Source: a virus. From it: a stretch of 52,019 bases of DNA. The stretch covers positions 1-52,019 of IMG/VR virus record IMGVR_UViG_3300025669_000043; one strand, written 5' to 3'. Below are positions 32,943-39,995 of this stretch, one piece after another (position 1 is the first letter of the stretch; each line of letters begins with the position of its first letter). Below the pieces are notes generated by a model, which saw nothing but the letters and a program-made list of their open reading frames with translations, made no database searches and was not told the origin of the DNA. Both the position numbers and the translations under genes were made by a program.

Positions 32943-33749
32943 CTATTCTCCTGCTGCTTGTTGGTCTTCGGGCTTGGTAAACATCCCCTGCAAAACCGCT
33001 CCGACCTTCTCCTTGCCGTCCGTGTCATCCGGCTTCGACGGCGCCCAGTCCGCCCGGGCGAAGTCCCGCCAGTCGCCACTCCGGAGCCACTGCTTGAGCA
33101 TGGGCCTCATCGTCTCCGGGCGATCCGCATATTCCGTCGCCGCGTTCGCCACAGCGCGCTCGATTCCTTCGCTGTCGAGCGGCGCCTTCCGCCTCATATT
33201 CTTGATAATCTTCGTCACGTCGTCAGAGCCAATCGTGGGGTCGTTGCTGTTCGGGTGGACGTTCCGTTTCCACTGAGCCCCGAGTTTTGCCAGCCATGTC
33301 GCCATGACAGGGTCAAGCACTCCCTTCCAGTCGCTCAGCGGTAGGGGGTCGTCCTTGGCTTTGGCTTTGGGCTTTGGTTCAGTAACACCCTCCGTCTTGA
33401 GCTTGGCCCGGTGCTTCTGCACGCGCTCGTTACCGGCTCGCCGCGCGGCCAGGTCTTCCGTAACCCGTCGGCTCATCAAGACAACGCCGTCGTCATCCTC
33501 AATCACTTGGCCAATCTCGTAGCGTTTGAGTTCAGCCACGATGATGCCGGCCGCTTCTGGAGTCACTCGCCACATGCGCGCCCATCCTTCGATGGTGTCG
33601 CTCAGCGTCCCGTTGCCATCGTGCATCATGTGGTTCAGCGTCCGGCTCCACGCCCCCTCTGTCTCAATCGAGCAGGCCTGTAGCCCGCGATCCGCTAGGT
33701 AGTCGGCGGGGTACCACTTGTGCCAGGGTAGCGCCCGGTGCTCGCTCAT
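32943..33749 (-). CDS. Replication initiator-type protein (DnaD/O-like)
   Basis: The start is ATG 33747-33749 behind AAGGAG; 268 residues. The N-terminal wHTH-like region LPWHKWYPADYLADRGLQAC followed by IETEGAWSRTLNHMM resembles the DUF1376-type start of many phage replication proteins. A basic Lys-rich linker (EPKPKAKAKDDPLPLSDWKG) and a C-terminal helical domain (IIKNMRRKAPLDSEGIERAV) follow. It is expected to bind the origin and recruit the helicase. Confidence 0.65.
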   Translation of the reverse strand: MSEHRALPWHKWYPADYLADRGLQACSIETEGAWSRTLNHMMHDGNGTLSDTIEGWARMWRVTPEAAGIIVAELKRYEIGQVIEDDDGVVLMSRRVTEDLAARRAGNERVQKHRAKLKTEGVTEPKPKAKAKDDPLPLSDWKGVLDPVMATWLAKLGAQWKRNVHPNSNDPTIGSDDVTKIIKNMRRKAPLDSEGIERAVANAATEYADRPETMRPMLKQWLRSGDWRDFARADWAPSKPDDTDGKEKVGAVLQGMFTKPEDQQAAGE

Positions 33750-33774
33750 TCTCTCGCTCCTTGGGGGACTATCA

Positions 33775-34248
33775 TCAGCTTGCGGCAACCTCCCCGTCTT
33801 TGGCATCGGCTCGGGCGCTGAGCAGCGACTCAAACTGCTCCAGCAGCCACCAACACTTATCGCGTATCCTCTCAGGCGTTCCAACCGTCCCCCCCGCAAG
33901 TGCTAGCTCGACAGCACGGTCAACAAGAGCCATTGCCGCTTGATCGTGTTGCGAGAGAAACTTGAGCCCGGGCTGTTCAACGTGCGCCACGCAGGCCAAG
34001 AGCCGGGCCGTCATCACGGGTAGGCCGTAGACCGCGCCGCACTTGGGGTCTCGGCTCTTGACGCAGCCGAGCTTGCCTTCGGCCACAAGCCGATACACGG
34101 TGGTCTGCACGCTCCGCTTGGGTCTGTCAAGCACCCGGGACAGTTGATCCGTGGTCACAAGTCCAAGCTCTGACGCGGCACTCAGGATACCCTCTTGCAG
34201 CGGCGCCTTGACTCCAAGGACGTGTCGAATTGCGTTGCTCAAGTCCAT
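33775..34248 (-). CDS. Winged-helix DNA-binding protein
   Basis: The start is ATG 34246-34248; 157 residues. Residues ~15-60 form a winged helix: ILSAASELGLVTTDQLSRVL followed by RPKRSVQTTVYRLVAEGKLG, the recognition-helix and wing pattern. The C-terminal half is helical. It is a candidate regulator of the early promoters or a replication accessory factor. Confidence 0.65.
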   Translation of the reverse strand: MDLSNAIRHVLGVKAPLQEGILSAASELGLVTTDQLSRVLDRPKRSVQTTVYRLVAEGKLGCVKSRDPKCGAVYGLPVMTARLLACVAHVEQPGLKFLSQHDQAAMALVDRAVELALAGGTVGTPERIRDKCWWLLEQFESLLSARADAKDGEVAAS

Positions 34249-34263
34249 CGCTCTTGTCCTCCG

Positions 34264-34281
34264 AATAAAAGCCCGCGGGGC
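34264..34281 (-). terminator. Short GC hairpin with T tract (possible terminator/attenuator)
   Basis: Minus strand GCCCCGCGGGC followed by TTTTATT, just before the ribosome site of the winged-helix gene. A second 12-nt palindrome GCCCCGCGGGGC lies upstream at 34337-34348. The stem is short, so partial termination is the most it could give. Confidence 0.35.
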
Positions 34282-34354
34282 AGGGAGAGTTTCCAGAGCG
34301 GACGCCAAGGAGCGAGCTTCCCGCCCGCCTGGCCCCGCCCCGCGGGGCAAATCG

Positions 34355-35518
34355 TTAGGTTGTCTCGGGTGCGTCCTCGTTCGGCAGCGCAGCCATCGGC
34401 TCCTCCACCTCTCGGATCGTGTACCTCCAGCTATCCGACTCAGTCAGATATGGGATTTTCATCGCCTCTGGCATGGCCGCCGTGTCGACCCGCCGCATGG
34501 TGGACTTCTTGCCGTTCAGCTCCCACCGGCCACACCACACTTTGATTCGACCGCGTACCGCGGATTTGACGGCCTTGTCTGCTTTGTTGAACGCCTTGCT
34601 CGCCTCGTGGGTGGCAGCCCGATCTTCCAACGCTTTCTCAAGGGCCGCGTTCTCAATCCGTTCGCCCTGGGCGCTCTGCGCCTCCAAGTCTTCCCACAGC
34701 GTCTCCGGCAGACACACGCCAGCGAACTTGCACCGGGCACAGGGCCGCATGTCGAGCAGCCGATCCGGGACAGTGCCCGCGTCGACGTGGGCGTTGACCC
34801 GTACCAGTTGGGCAAGGGCTTCGTCAACGTAGGCCGCCGCCTCGGGGTCGTGCTCAAGGTCGAAGTCCAAGAACCGGAAATGCCCCTGGCTAGTAATCAG
34901 GAACACCCCGCGGCCCTGGCCTTTCATCCTGAGATACAAGCCAAGCTGCGCGGGATAATGCCTGTAGAAGTCGTTCTTGACGAAGTCCTGCCACTTCTCG
35001 ATGCGCTGCCACGCGTTGGCGTCCAAGCGCTTGACCTCCAAAGTCACTTTCTCCCCGGTTGGGTAAACGAGCACGCCGTCGATATGCCCGCGTAGCCGGT
35101 ACTCCGGCCACTGCAAAGACTGCTGGCCCTGCTCGATGTCGAAGCCGGCTTCCATGAGCCGCCTTTTCCAGAGCACCTCCTGGGCGTTGCCGTCCTCGAA
35201 GATTTGCTGGACCCATGCGCCGTGTGGCTCCGCCTGCTCATTGATCGTGCGCGCGTACACGAGCCGCCGGTCACACAGGTCGCCGGCGGAACTGGCCCGG
35301 TTCCAGTCAGAGGAGTAGTTCGGGCCGCCGGCCTTGGTCTCGAAGAACGCGTCCATCACGTTGGTCGCCGCCAGCGCGGGCGATTCCTGCTCGGGGGTTT
35401 GTGGCCGTTCAGCGAGCTGGCGTTCCAGCACTTCGGCCAGCTCAAGCTCCGACTCGGGGTCGCCGTAGATTTCCCGTAGGACGGCCACGGCTCGATTCTG
35501 AGGGGGAAGGGGTGGCAT
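34355..35518 (-). CDS. Cas4/RecB-like 4-Cys nuclease
   Basis: 387 residues from ATG 35516-35518 (AAGGAG upstream). PD-(D/E)XK core: LRGHIDGVLVYPTGEKVTLE followed by VKRLDANAW (D...E-x-K), with an earlier RASSAGDLCDRRLVYAR and a later YPAQLGLYLRMKG Gln motif. Cys at CDRR plus CARCKFAGVCLP give the four-Cys Fe-S arrangement of Cas4/AddB-type nucleases. The C-terminal ~120 residues are a helical extension. It probably acts with the adjacent 35912-37225 protein in recombination-dependent replication or end processing. Confidence 0.8.
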   Translation of the reverse strand: MPPLPPQNRAVAVLREIYGDPESELELAEVLERQLAERPQTPEQESPALAATNVMDAFFETKAGGPNYSSDWNRASSAGDLCDRRLVYARTINEQAEPHGAWVQQIFEDGNAQEVLWKRRLMEAGFDIEQGQQSLQWPEYRLRGHIDGVLVYPTGEKVTLEVKRLDANAWQRIEKWQDFVKNDFYRHYPAQLGLYLRMKGQGRGVFLITSQGHFRFLDFDLEHDPEAAAYVDEALAQLVRVNAHVDAGTVPDRLLDMRPCARCKFAGVCLPETLWEDLEAQSAQGERIENAALEKALEDRAATHEASKAFNKADKAVKSAVRGRIKVWCGRWELNGKKSTMRRVDTAAMPEAMKIPYLTESDSWRYTIREVEEPMAALPNEDAPETT

Positions 35519-35592
35519 ATTCTCGCTCCTTGTCTTGTGGGGGTCAATTTGGACGTTGTGGGATACCTTGCGGCCAGGGCCGCGACTCTACA

Positions 35593-35901
35593 TCAGCCCT
35601 TCTTAGGCGACCAGTAGCGGCAGGTGTCGCCGTCCGCCTTTGGCTTGCTGCTTCGGATACAACCGAACGGGGGAATCCAATGCCTGAACGAAGGCTTGAC
35701 TCCTACGAGTTCGCCCCCGCTTCCGCAGGTGATACAACGCCTGTTGCTTGGGTTGTGGTAGCACTCGGCCTCATGTGTTTTGGCCAATCCGTGCAGGTCC
35801 TTCGGGGAAAGCCAGGAGTAGTCGTCGTCGTCATGGTCGTACTTCTTGTGACAATATTCGCACTGCCACGCGATTTCCGTTCGTGTCAATTTGATCGGCA
35901 T
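35593..35901 (-). CDS. Small Cys-rich zinc-finger-like protein
   Basis: 102 residues: CEYCHKKYDHDDDDY, HEAECYHNPSNRRCITCGSG and a C-terminal CRYWSPKKG, suggesting one or two Zn sites. AAGGAG precedes ATG 35899-35901. It lies between the annealing-type protein and the nuclease. Confidence 0.62.
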   Translation of the reverse strand: MPIKLTRTEIAWQCEYCHKKYDHDDDDYSWLSPKDLHGLAKTHEAECYHNPSNRRCITCGSGGELVGVKPSFRHWIPPFGCIRSSKPKADGDTCRYWSPKKG

Positions 35902-35911
35902 GGCCGGCTCC

Positions 35912-37225
35912 TTACATCAGCCCTTTGGACTTGAGTTCGTCTCGGATTCCGAACAGCACGTCATCGGTGGCTTGGGGCAGGGCGTCGATGCTGCCAAGGC
36001 GGTGGCGCTCCAGAATGTCGCCAAGGGCCGCCCCGTCGCTTTCGCCGATCACGGCCAGTGCCTCCCCGAGCACGCCTTCGGCGAGTTCCCGCTCCGCCTG
36101 GTCCATCGGCTCGCGTTTGGGCGCAGGCTTCTGGGGCTGTGGGGCACTGGGCTGCGCTGGGCTAGGATCCGCGTCCCCTCCGTTCTGCTTCACCCACGCG
36201 GCATACAGAGCCTCCACAGTGGCGTGCGTCTTCTGGAGCCCGTATCCCTTGATCCGCTTGACGTCTCGGAACTCTACCCGGCCGGTCTTGCCATCGAAGC
36301 CGCTGGCGCTGGCCAGCATGTCGGCCATGGTTTTGGCGTCGCCCCCGGTCATCTCCTCAAGCCACCCAGTGATGTCGGCGCGCTTGGCCTGCTCATCCTT
36401 AGTCCCGGCCCCGCCTTGGCTGCCGGCCTTGTAGGTCGCGTCCGCCTTCGGCTTGCCGTCGGCGCCGGTCTTGACGTTGTGCCCGCGTTCTGCCAAGTCT
36501 TCGGCCATCATGCCACCCAAGCCAAGCACGGTCTCGACTGCCCGGGCGATCCAGTTGGTATGGGCCGCCTTGCGGACGTCGAGAATATCCACGCCGTCGC
36601 GCTGGCTCGTGAAGAACTTGTCCTTGGCGCTCCGTCCGCCAACGATCTCAGTCCAGCCTTCATCTTTGCCCGGCGCTCTGCCGTAGACCATCCTGAATAG
36701 CCGCACGCTCCGGGCATACCCACGCATCTCGAATCCGACAATCGAGTCCCGGCGCTTCTCCGCCATGATCATCCAGCGGGTCAGGCCCTCCCAGTCGTCG
36801 GGCCTGGGCTGGGGTAGCGGGATGCCACCCTGCAAGATCAGCGACATGTCCATCTCGCGGAACTCGACGCCGAAGACGGGCGCGATCTTCTTGGCGCCGC
36901 TGGCGCATAAGCTCACAATCGTGCCCGGGTTGTCAGGGTCATTGCTCTGGGTGGCGAACCAGTCCCGCTTCGTGGTCCGCTTGACTGCCGCGGTCAGCAC
37001 CATGTCCAGGAACTCGATACTTGCGTTGACCCGCCCCATGGCACCGGCCCGATCGAAGTGGGGGTCAGCATCGGCATCAAGTATCGGAAGCGCCACCGGG
37101 ATTCTGGCCGGGGGCATGTCCGTAGTCGCCTCTCGGGGCATGTCCTTGGGGAAGGGGTCGGCCTCCTTCGTCGGCGCACGGCGGCTCTCTTGGGGCTGCT
37201 CCTGGGGCTGTCTCTTGGCTTCCAT
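35912..37225 (-). CDS. Putative recombination/ssDNA-annealing protein (RecT-like position)
   Basis: 437 residues from ATG 37223-37225. After a charged disordered N-terminus (~45 residues), MGRVNASIEFLDMVLTAAVK is followed by GLTRWMIMAEKRRDSIVGFE and EGWTEIVGGRSAKDKFFTSQ. A Gly/Lys/Ala linker, a Pro/Gln-rich segment and a C-terminal helical part end the protein. No definite family hallmark is seen. The call rests on co-transcription with the Cas4-like nuclease, as in exonuclease/annealing pairs of other phages. Confidence 0.45.
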   Translation of the reverse strand: MEAKRQPQEQPQESRRAPTKEADPFPKDMPREATTDMPPARIPVALPILDADADPHFDRAGAMGRVNASIEFLDMVLTAAVKRTTKRDWFATQSNDPDNPGTIVSLCASGAKKIAPVFGVEFREMDMSLILQGGIPLPQPRPDDWEGLTRWMIMAEKRRDSIVGFEMRGYARSVRLFRMVYGRAPGKDEGWTEIVGGRSAKDKFFTSQRDGVDILDVRKAAHTNWIARAVETVLGLGGMMAEDLAERGHNVKTGADGKPKADATYKAGSQGGAGTKDEQAKRADITGWLEEMTGGDAKTMADMLASASGFDGKTGRVEFRDVKRIKGYGLQKTHATVEALYAAWVKQNGGDADPSPAQPSAPQPQKPAPKREPMDQAERELAEGVLGEALAVIGESDGAALGDILERHRLGSIDALPQATDDVLFGIRDELKSKGLM

Positions 37226-37283
37226 GTCTCGCTCCTTGGTTTGGATTTACGGGTCAACAATTCACGGCAAACTCAAAGCCGAA

Positions 37284-37460
37284 TCAAAGCACATCCACTC
37301 CGACTGATTCACTCAGCCTCACCGCCTCGGCAACGGCCTGGCGAATGAAGTTGCATAAGCTACGCTCGTCCCTCTTGGCGGCCTCCTTGGCTTTGGCGTA
37401 CAGACCACTCTCACAGTAGAGGGTGATCGACTCTCGTTTTTCTGTCTTCGGTGCCTTCAC
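37284..37460 (-). CDS. Ribbon-helix-helix (CopG/Arc-like) DNA-binding protein
   Basis: The start is GTG 37458-37460 with GAGGAG; 58 residues. RESITLYCESGLYAKAKEAA followed by DERSLCNFIRQAVAEAVRLS is the beta strand plus two helices of an RHH domain. It is the first gene after a consensus promoter, so it may autoregulate or repress the shared-motif promoters. No toxin gene is beside it. Confidence 0.72.
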   Translation of the reverse strand: MKAPKTEKRESITLYCESGLYAKAKEAAKRDERSLCNFIRQAVAEAVRLSESVGVDVL

Positions 37461-37605
37461 TGTCTTACTCCTCTCTCGTGTTCGCGTGATGATGGCAGCA
37501 GGTGCGCCGTGTCGTCGCTTTGCGGGAAGATTTGCACTCCGCCGCCGCGTCAACGTCAACCGCACCTACTGCCAAACTTGTCATTGGTTCCATCTCGCTA
37601 CTTTA

Positions 37606-37634
37606 ATTCTACCACAAGAGTCGCACAATGTCAA
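37606..37634 (-). promoter_or_regulatory. Sigma-70 promoter, CTTGTGG class (TTGACA variant)
   Basis: -35 TTGACA (37629-37634), 17-nt spacer ending CTTGTGG, -10 TAGAAT (37606-37611). It is the only member with a perfect -35 but a weaker -10. It drives the RHH gene and the replication/recombination genes down to about 32.0 kb. Confidence 0.82.
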
Positions 37635-37652
37635 GAGGATTTCTTGATTGTT

Positions 37653-38507
37653 TCAGCGCACGTCCGCGGCAAGGTCGTCGCCGGTGGCGTCCCACTCTTC
37701 GCCGCCAAGCTCTGCGCCGTGCCGCAAGCCGTCGCCAAGGGGCGCCACGTCGTCGCCGGCTTCCGCCTCGGGCTCAAGGTCTTCCAGCACGCTGGCGCGG
37801 ACCCGGCTCACCTCGATCTCCACCTCGGGGTCGTTCTCAAGCACGCCGTCGACTTGGCCGAACACGGCCTCCGTGAGACGATCAACCACATGGGCGCGGG
37901 CCTCAGAGTAAGCCGCCTTCTCCTCCTCCGCTCCCTTGGCCATGTCGCGGTACGCCTTCCGCACTTCGGCCAGGGCATCGCTCGCCGCGCCATGATGCTC
38001 GCTGGCGAGCACGTCCTCCACGCCCTTGATTTCCCGCAAGGCCGTGCGAGCTTCATCTACGTTGCCTTGGCGCAGGCTGTCGCGCAAGACCTGCAGCCCG
38101 TCCTTGATCGTGTCCAGCACGTACTGACTTGCTTCGTCGCCGGGCGCGATCACGACCTGCAGGCAAGCGTAACCCACCCGGGTATGCTGCGCTCGGGAAT
38201 TGTGAGCCTCCGCCTCTTGGCGGTTCGTCTGATGCTGGGCGCGAATCTCAGCGGCCAGCCGAGCGGGCACGGCAAGCCCGACGTCCGTCTTGACCCCATA
38301 GGCGTTGAAGCTCCGCCGCAAGCGCTGGCAGAGGTTCGTGGCGTCCTGGCGCTCCCGCTTGTTGGCGATGACCTTCTCCGTTTCCCATTTGCTGTATTCG
38401 CCCTCGCCTCGCTCCTCTAGCACCTCCTTGCTGTGGCGGTATTCGACTCCGCCGCGCAGGCTGGACTTGATCACCACGATGATGCAATCACTCAGTCTCG
38501 TCGCCAT
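37653..38507 (-). CDS. Unrecognised protein (possibly recombination/replication associated)
   Basis: The start is ATG 38505-38507 behind GAGGAG; 284 residues. The N-terminal region reads CIIVVIKSSLRGGVEYRHSK and then KWETEKVIANKRERQDATNL. A long helical middle (DNQ/E-rich, ALREIKGVEDVLASEHHGAA) and an acidic C-terminus follow (EVEIEVSRVRASVLEDLEPE). The N-terminus recalls phage proteins of unknown role encoded near Ycf46-like ATPases. Last gene before the 37.6-kb promoter. Confidence 0.6.
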   Translation of the reverse strand: MATRLSDCIIVVIKSSLRGGVEYRHSKEVLEERGEGEYSKWETEKVIANKRERQDATNLCQRLRRSFNAYGVKTDVGLAVPARLAAEIRAQHQTNRQEAEAHNSRAQHTRVGYACLQVVIAPGDEASQYVLDTIKDGLQVLRDSLRQGNVDEARTALREIKGVEDVLASEHHGAASDALAEVRKAYRDMAKGAEEEKAAYSEARAHVVDRLTEAVFGQVDGVLENDPEVEIEVSRVRASVLEDLEPEAEAGDDVAPLGDGLRHGAELGGEEWDATGDDLAADVR

Positions 38508-38568
38508 CAGTTTGCTCCTCGGGTATATGTGCGGCACGAAGCTGTGCGCTACGAGCCTCCATGTTTGT

Positions 38569-39180
38569 TTACTGCGCCGCAAGGGGGTTGCGAAGCGTGT
38601 TGAAGGCTTGATCGGTCACCCCGAACTCCGGCTTCTGGGTCGTGTTCGTGCGCATCCCGACCGCCACCGCGAAGGGCTCCGTCGCCGCCATGCAGGCCGG
38701 GCCTGTCCAGCCGGAGGCTTCCATCTCGACTTCGCCTGTCCGGCTTATCTCAAACTGGATCGTGCACTCTGTGCCGGCCATCCCGGCCACCTGCCCGGTG
38801 AGTGGCTTGGCGATGATGCGCTTGCCGCCCTCCGCCGTGTCGGTCGCGGTCAAGGCGAACCCACGGGCCGCGGCCTGGGCGCGGATGCCGGCCATGGCAT
38901 AGCCCACCTTCAGGGCGTTGACGGCTGGCCTGACCGCTTCATCGTAGTCATCAAACTCCACCTCGAAGGAGCCGTCGTCTTGGCGGACAAGGCCAAGCTC
39001 ATAACCGCGCTTGCTGTCGGCGATGCTGATCGCGTGGTCACATTTGCTCTCGGTTCCATACCAGCGATACGTCTTCTGGTCCGCGCAGAATACCAGGCCC
39101 GCGCCGGCGATTTCTTGGCACGCTGCCTTGATCTGCTCGATGTTCCGGAACTGGATTTCCAACTTACTGACGTGGGACAT
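38569..39180 (-). CDS. DUF1257 (Ycf35-like) protein
   Basis: The start is ATG 39178-39180 behind AAGGAG; 203 residues. The N-terminus MSHVSKLEIQFRNIEQIKAA matches the 'MSHft.i.t.i.d...L..al' start of DUF1257, and YAMAGIRAQAAARGFALTAT fits the conserved 'YA...v...a...Gf' region. DUF1257 genes are known to travel with Ycf46-like AAA+ ATPases in plastids, cyanobacteria and phages; here that ATPase is ~0.8 kb upstream. The molecular role is unknown. Confidence 0.72.
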   Translation of the reverse strand: MSHVSKLEIQFRNIEQIKAACQEIAGAGLVFCADQKTYRWYGTESKCDHAISIADSKRGYELGLVRQDDGSFEVEFDDYDEAVRPAVNALKVGYAMAGIRAQAAARGFALTATDTAEGGKRIIAKPLTGQVAGMAGTECTIQFEISRTGEVEMEASGWTGPACMAATEPFAVAVGMRTNTTQKPEFGVTDQAFNTLRNPLAAQ

Positions 39181-39184
39181 TTCG

Positions 39185-39595
39185 TCACTCCTTCTGGGAT
39201 TCAACTGTTGCGGGAACTTCGTTCGTGGTGGGGACGGCCAGGGTCGCGGTGAGGTAATAGGTGGCAAGGCCTAACTGGTCATTCACGTCTACGATGAGAC
39301 TATCGACAACATCGCCCATACTGTCCTCACCCTTGTCTCGTTCTGTGCCACACGCCTCCCACCTCCCGTCAGGCGCAACCGCCACGGCTACGCGGACATT
39401 GACCGTCTCCCCCTCTGGCGAACTGTCAGGCGGCGCCGAAGCATCGGCAGCGTTCAGCGCGGCGCAGACTTCATTCGCATACTCTTCGCTCTGGCATACT
39501 GCTATCTCCCCCTCACCCATACACAGGGGCGCGCGTGTGTCTCTAACAGGCCATCCCAACTCAATTTCAGACCAAACCTCATATCTCTTGCTCAT
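39185..39595 (-). CDS. Unrecognised acidic protein
   Basis: 136 residues from ATG 39593-39595 (GGAG upstream). Content: RYEVWSEIELGWPVRDTRAP, EEYANEVCAALNAADASAPP, VNVRVAVAVAPDGRWEACG. Acidic, mixed alpha-beta. It is 4 nt upstream of the DUF1257-like gene and likely part of the same functional set. Confidence 0.58.
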   Translation of the reverse strand: MSKRYEVWSEIELGWPVRDTRAPLCMGEGEIAVCQSEEYANEVCAALNAADASAPPDSSPEGETVNVRVAVAVAPDGRWEACGTERDKGEDSMGDVVDSLIVDVNDQLGLATYYLTATLAVPTTNEVPATVESQKE

Positions 39596-39632
39596 GTCAG
39601 GCTCCACGGGTTGGGCGTTGGAGAAAGGGTTT

Positions 39633-39809
39633 CTACTGGCGGGTCTCGATGATGGTATGCAGGAACAGCAGGCTATTGACGGCCACCATGGCCTCGGCTC
39701 GGGGCCTGCTCATCCGTGGCAGGCCGATGATGCCCGCGGCCCGCTCGCTGTGGCTTCGTCGCTCGGGGTCGCTTCGTAGGGTCTCGATTGCTCGCTCGCT
39801 TCTGGTCAT
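39633..39809 (-). CDS. Small basic/helical protein
   Basis: 58 residues from ATG 39807-39809 to TAG 39633, with AAGGAG at ideal distance. It begins MTRSERAIETLRSDPERRSH and ends in a hydrophobic helix (AMVAVNSLLFLHTIIE). It follows the hairpin and leader peptide of the same transcript. Confidence 0.55.
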   Translation of the reverse strand: MTRSERAIETLRSDPERRSHSERAAGIIGLPRMSRPRAEAMVAVNSLLFLHTIIETRQ

Positions 39810-39830
39810 CTATCGCTCCTTGGGTATGCG

Positions 39831-39852
39831 GCCCGGCCCCTGTGGGCCGGGC
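39831..39852 (-). other. GC hairpin in early leader
   Basis: Nine-base-pair stem GCCCGGCCC/GGGCCGGGC with a 4-nt loop. It lies between a 9-codon leader frame and the ribosome site of the next gene. There is no T tract, so a regulatory or RNA-stability element is more likely than a terminator. Confidence 0.6.
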
Positions 39853-39865
39853 AGTTGTAGGTTGC

Positions 39866-39895
39866 CTAGTAGGCGTTGGCCTTGTCCATCTTCAT
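39866..39895 (-). CDS. Possible 9-residue leader peptide (MKMDKANAY)
   Basis: ATG 39893-39895 has an excellent GAGGAG at 7 nt and stops at TAG 39866-39868. It is about 45 nt after the predicted transcription start and is followed by the hairpin at 39831-39852, an attenuator-like layout. Confidence 0.4.
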   Translation of the reverse strand: MKMDKANAY

Positions 39896-39947
39896 CGTCT
39901 CGCTCCTCTGGGCTTGGGTTGTGGTGTCGTTCCTCATTACACCCTTA

Positions 39948-39975
39948 ATTATACCACAAGATTACCCAGAGTCAA
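39948..39975 (-). promoter_or_regulatory. Sigma-70 promoter, CTTGTGG class
   Basis: -35 TTGACT (39970-39975), 16-nt spacer ending CTTGTGG, -10 TATAAT (39948-39953), with an A/T-rich upstream stretch. It drives the leader frame and genes 39809 to 37653. Confidence 0.85.
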
Positions 39976-39995
39976 GAGGAAGCATGGGAATATTC

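Noticed and set aside
37284-37460. Toxin-antitoxin pair for the RHH protein
   Set aside because: The neighbouring genes are a promoter region and a recombination-type protein; no small toxin-like gene is adjacent.
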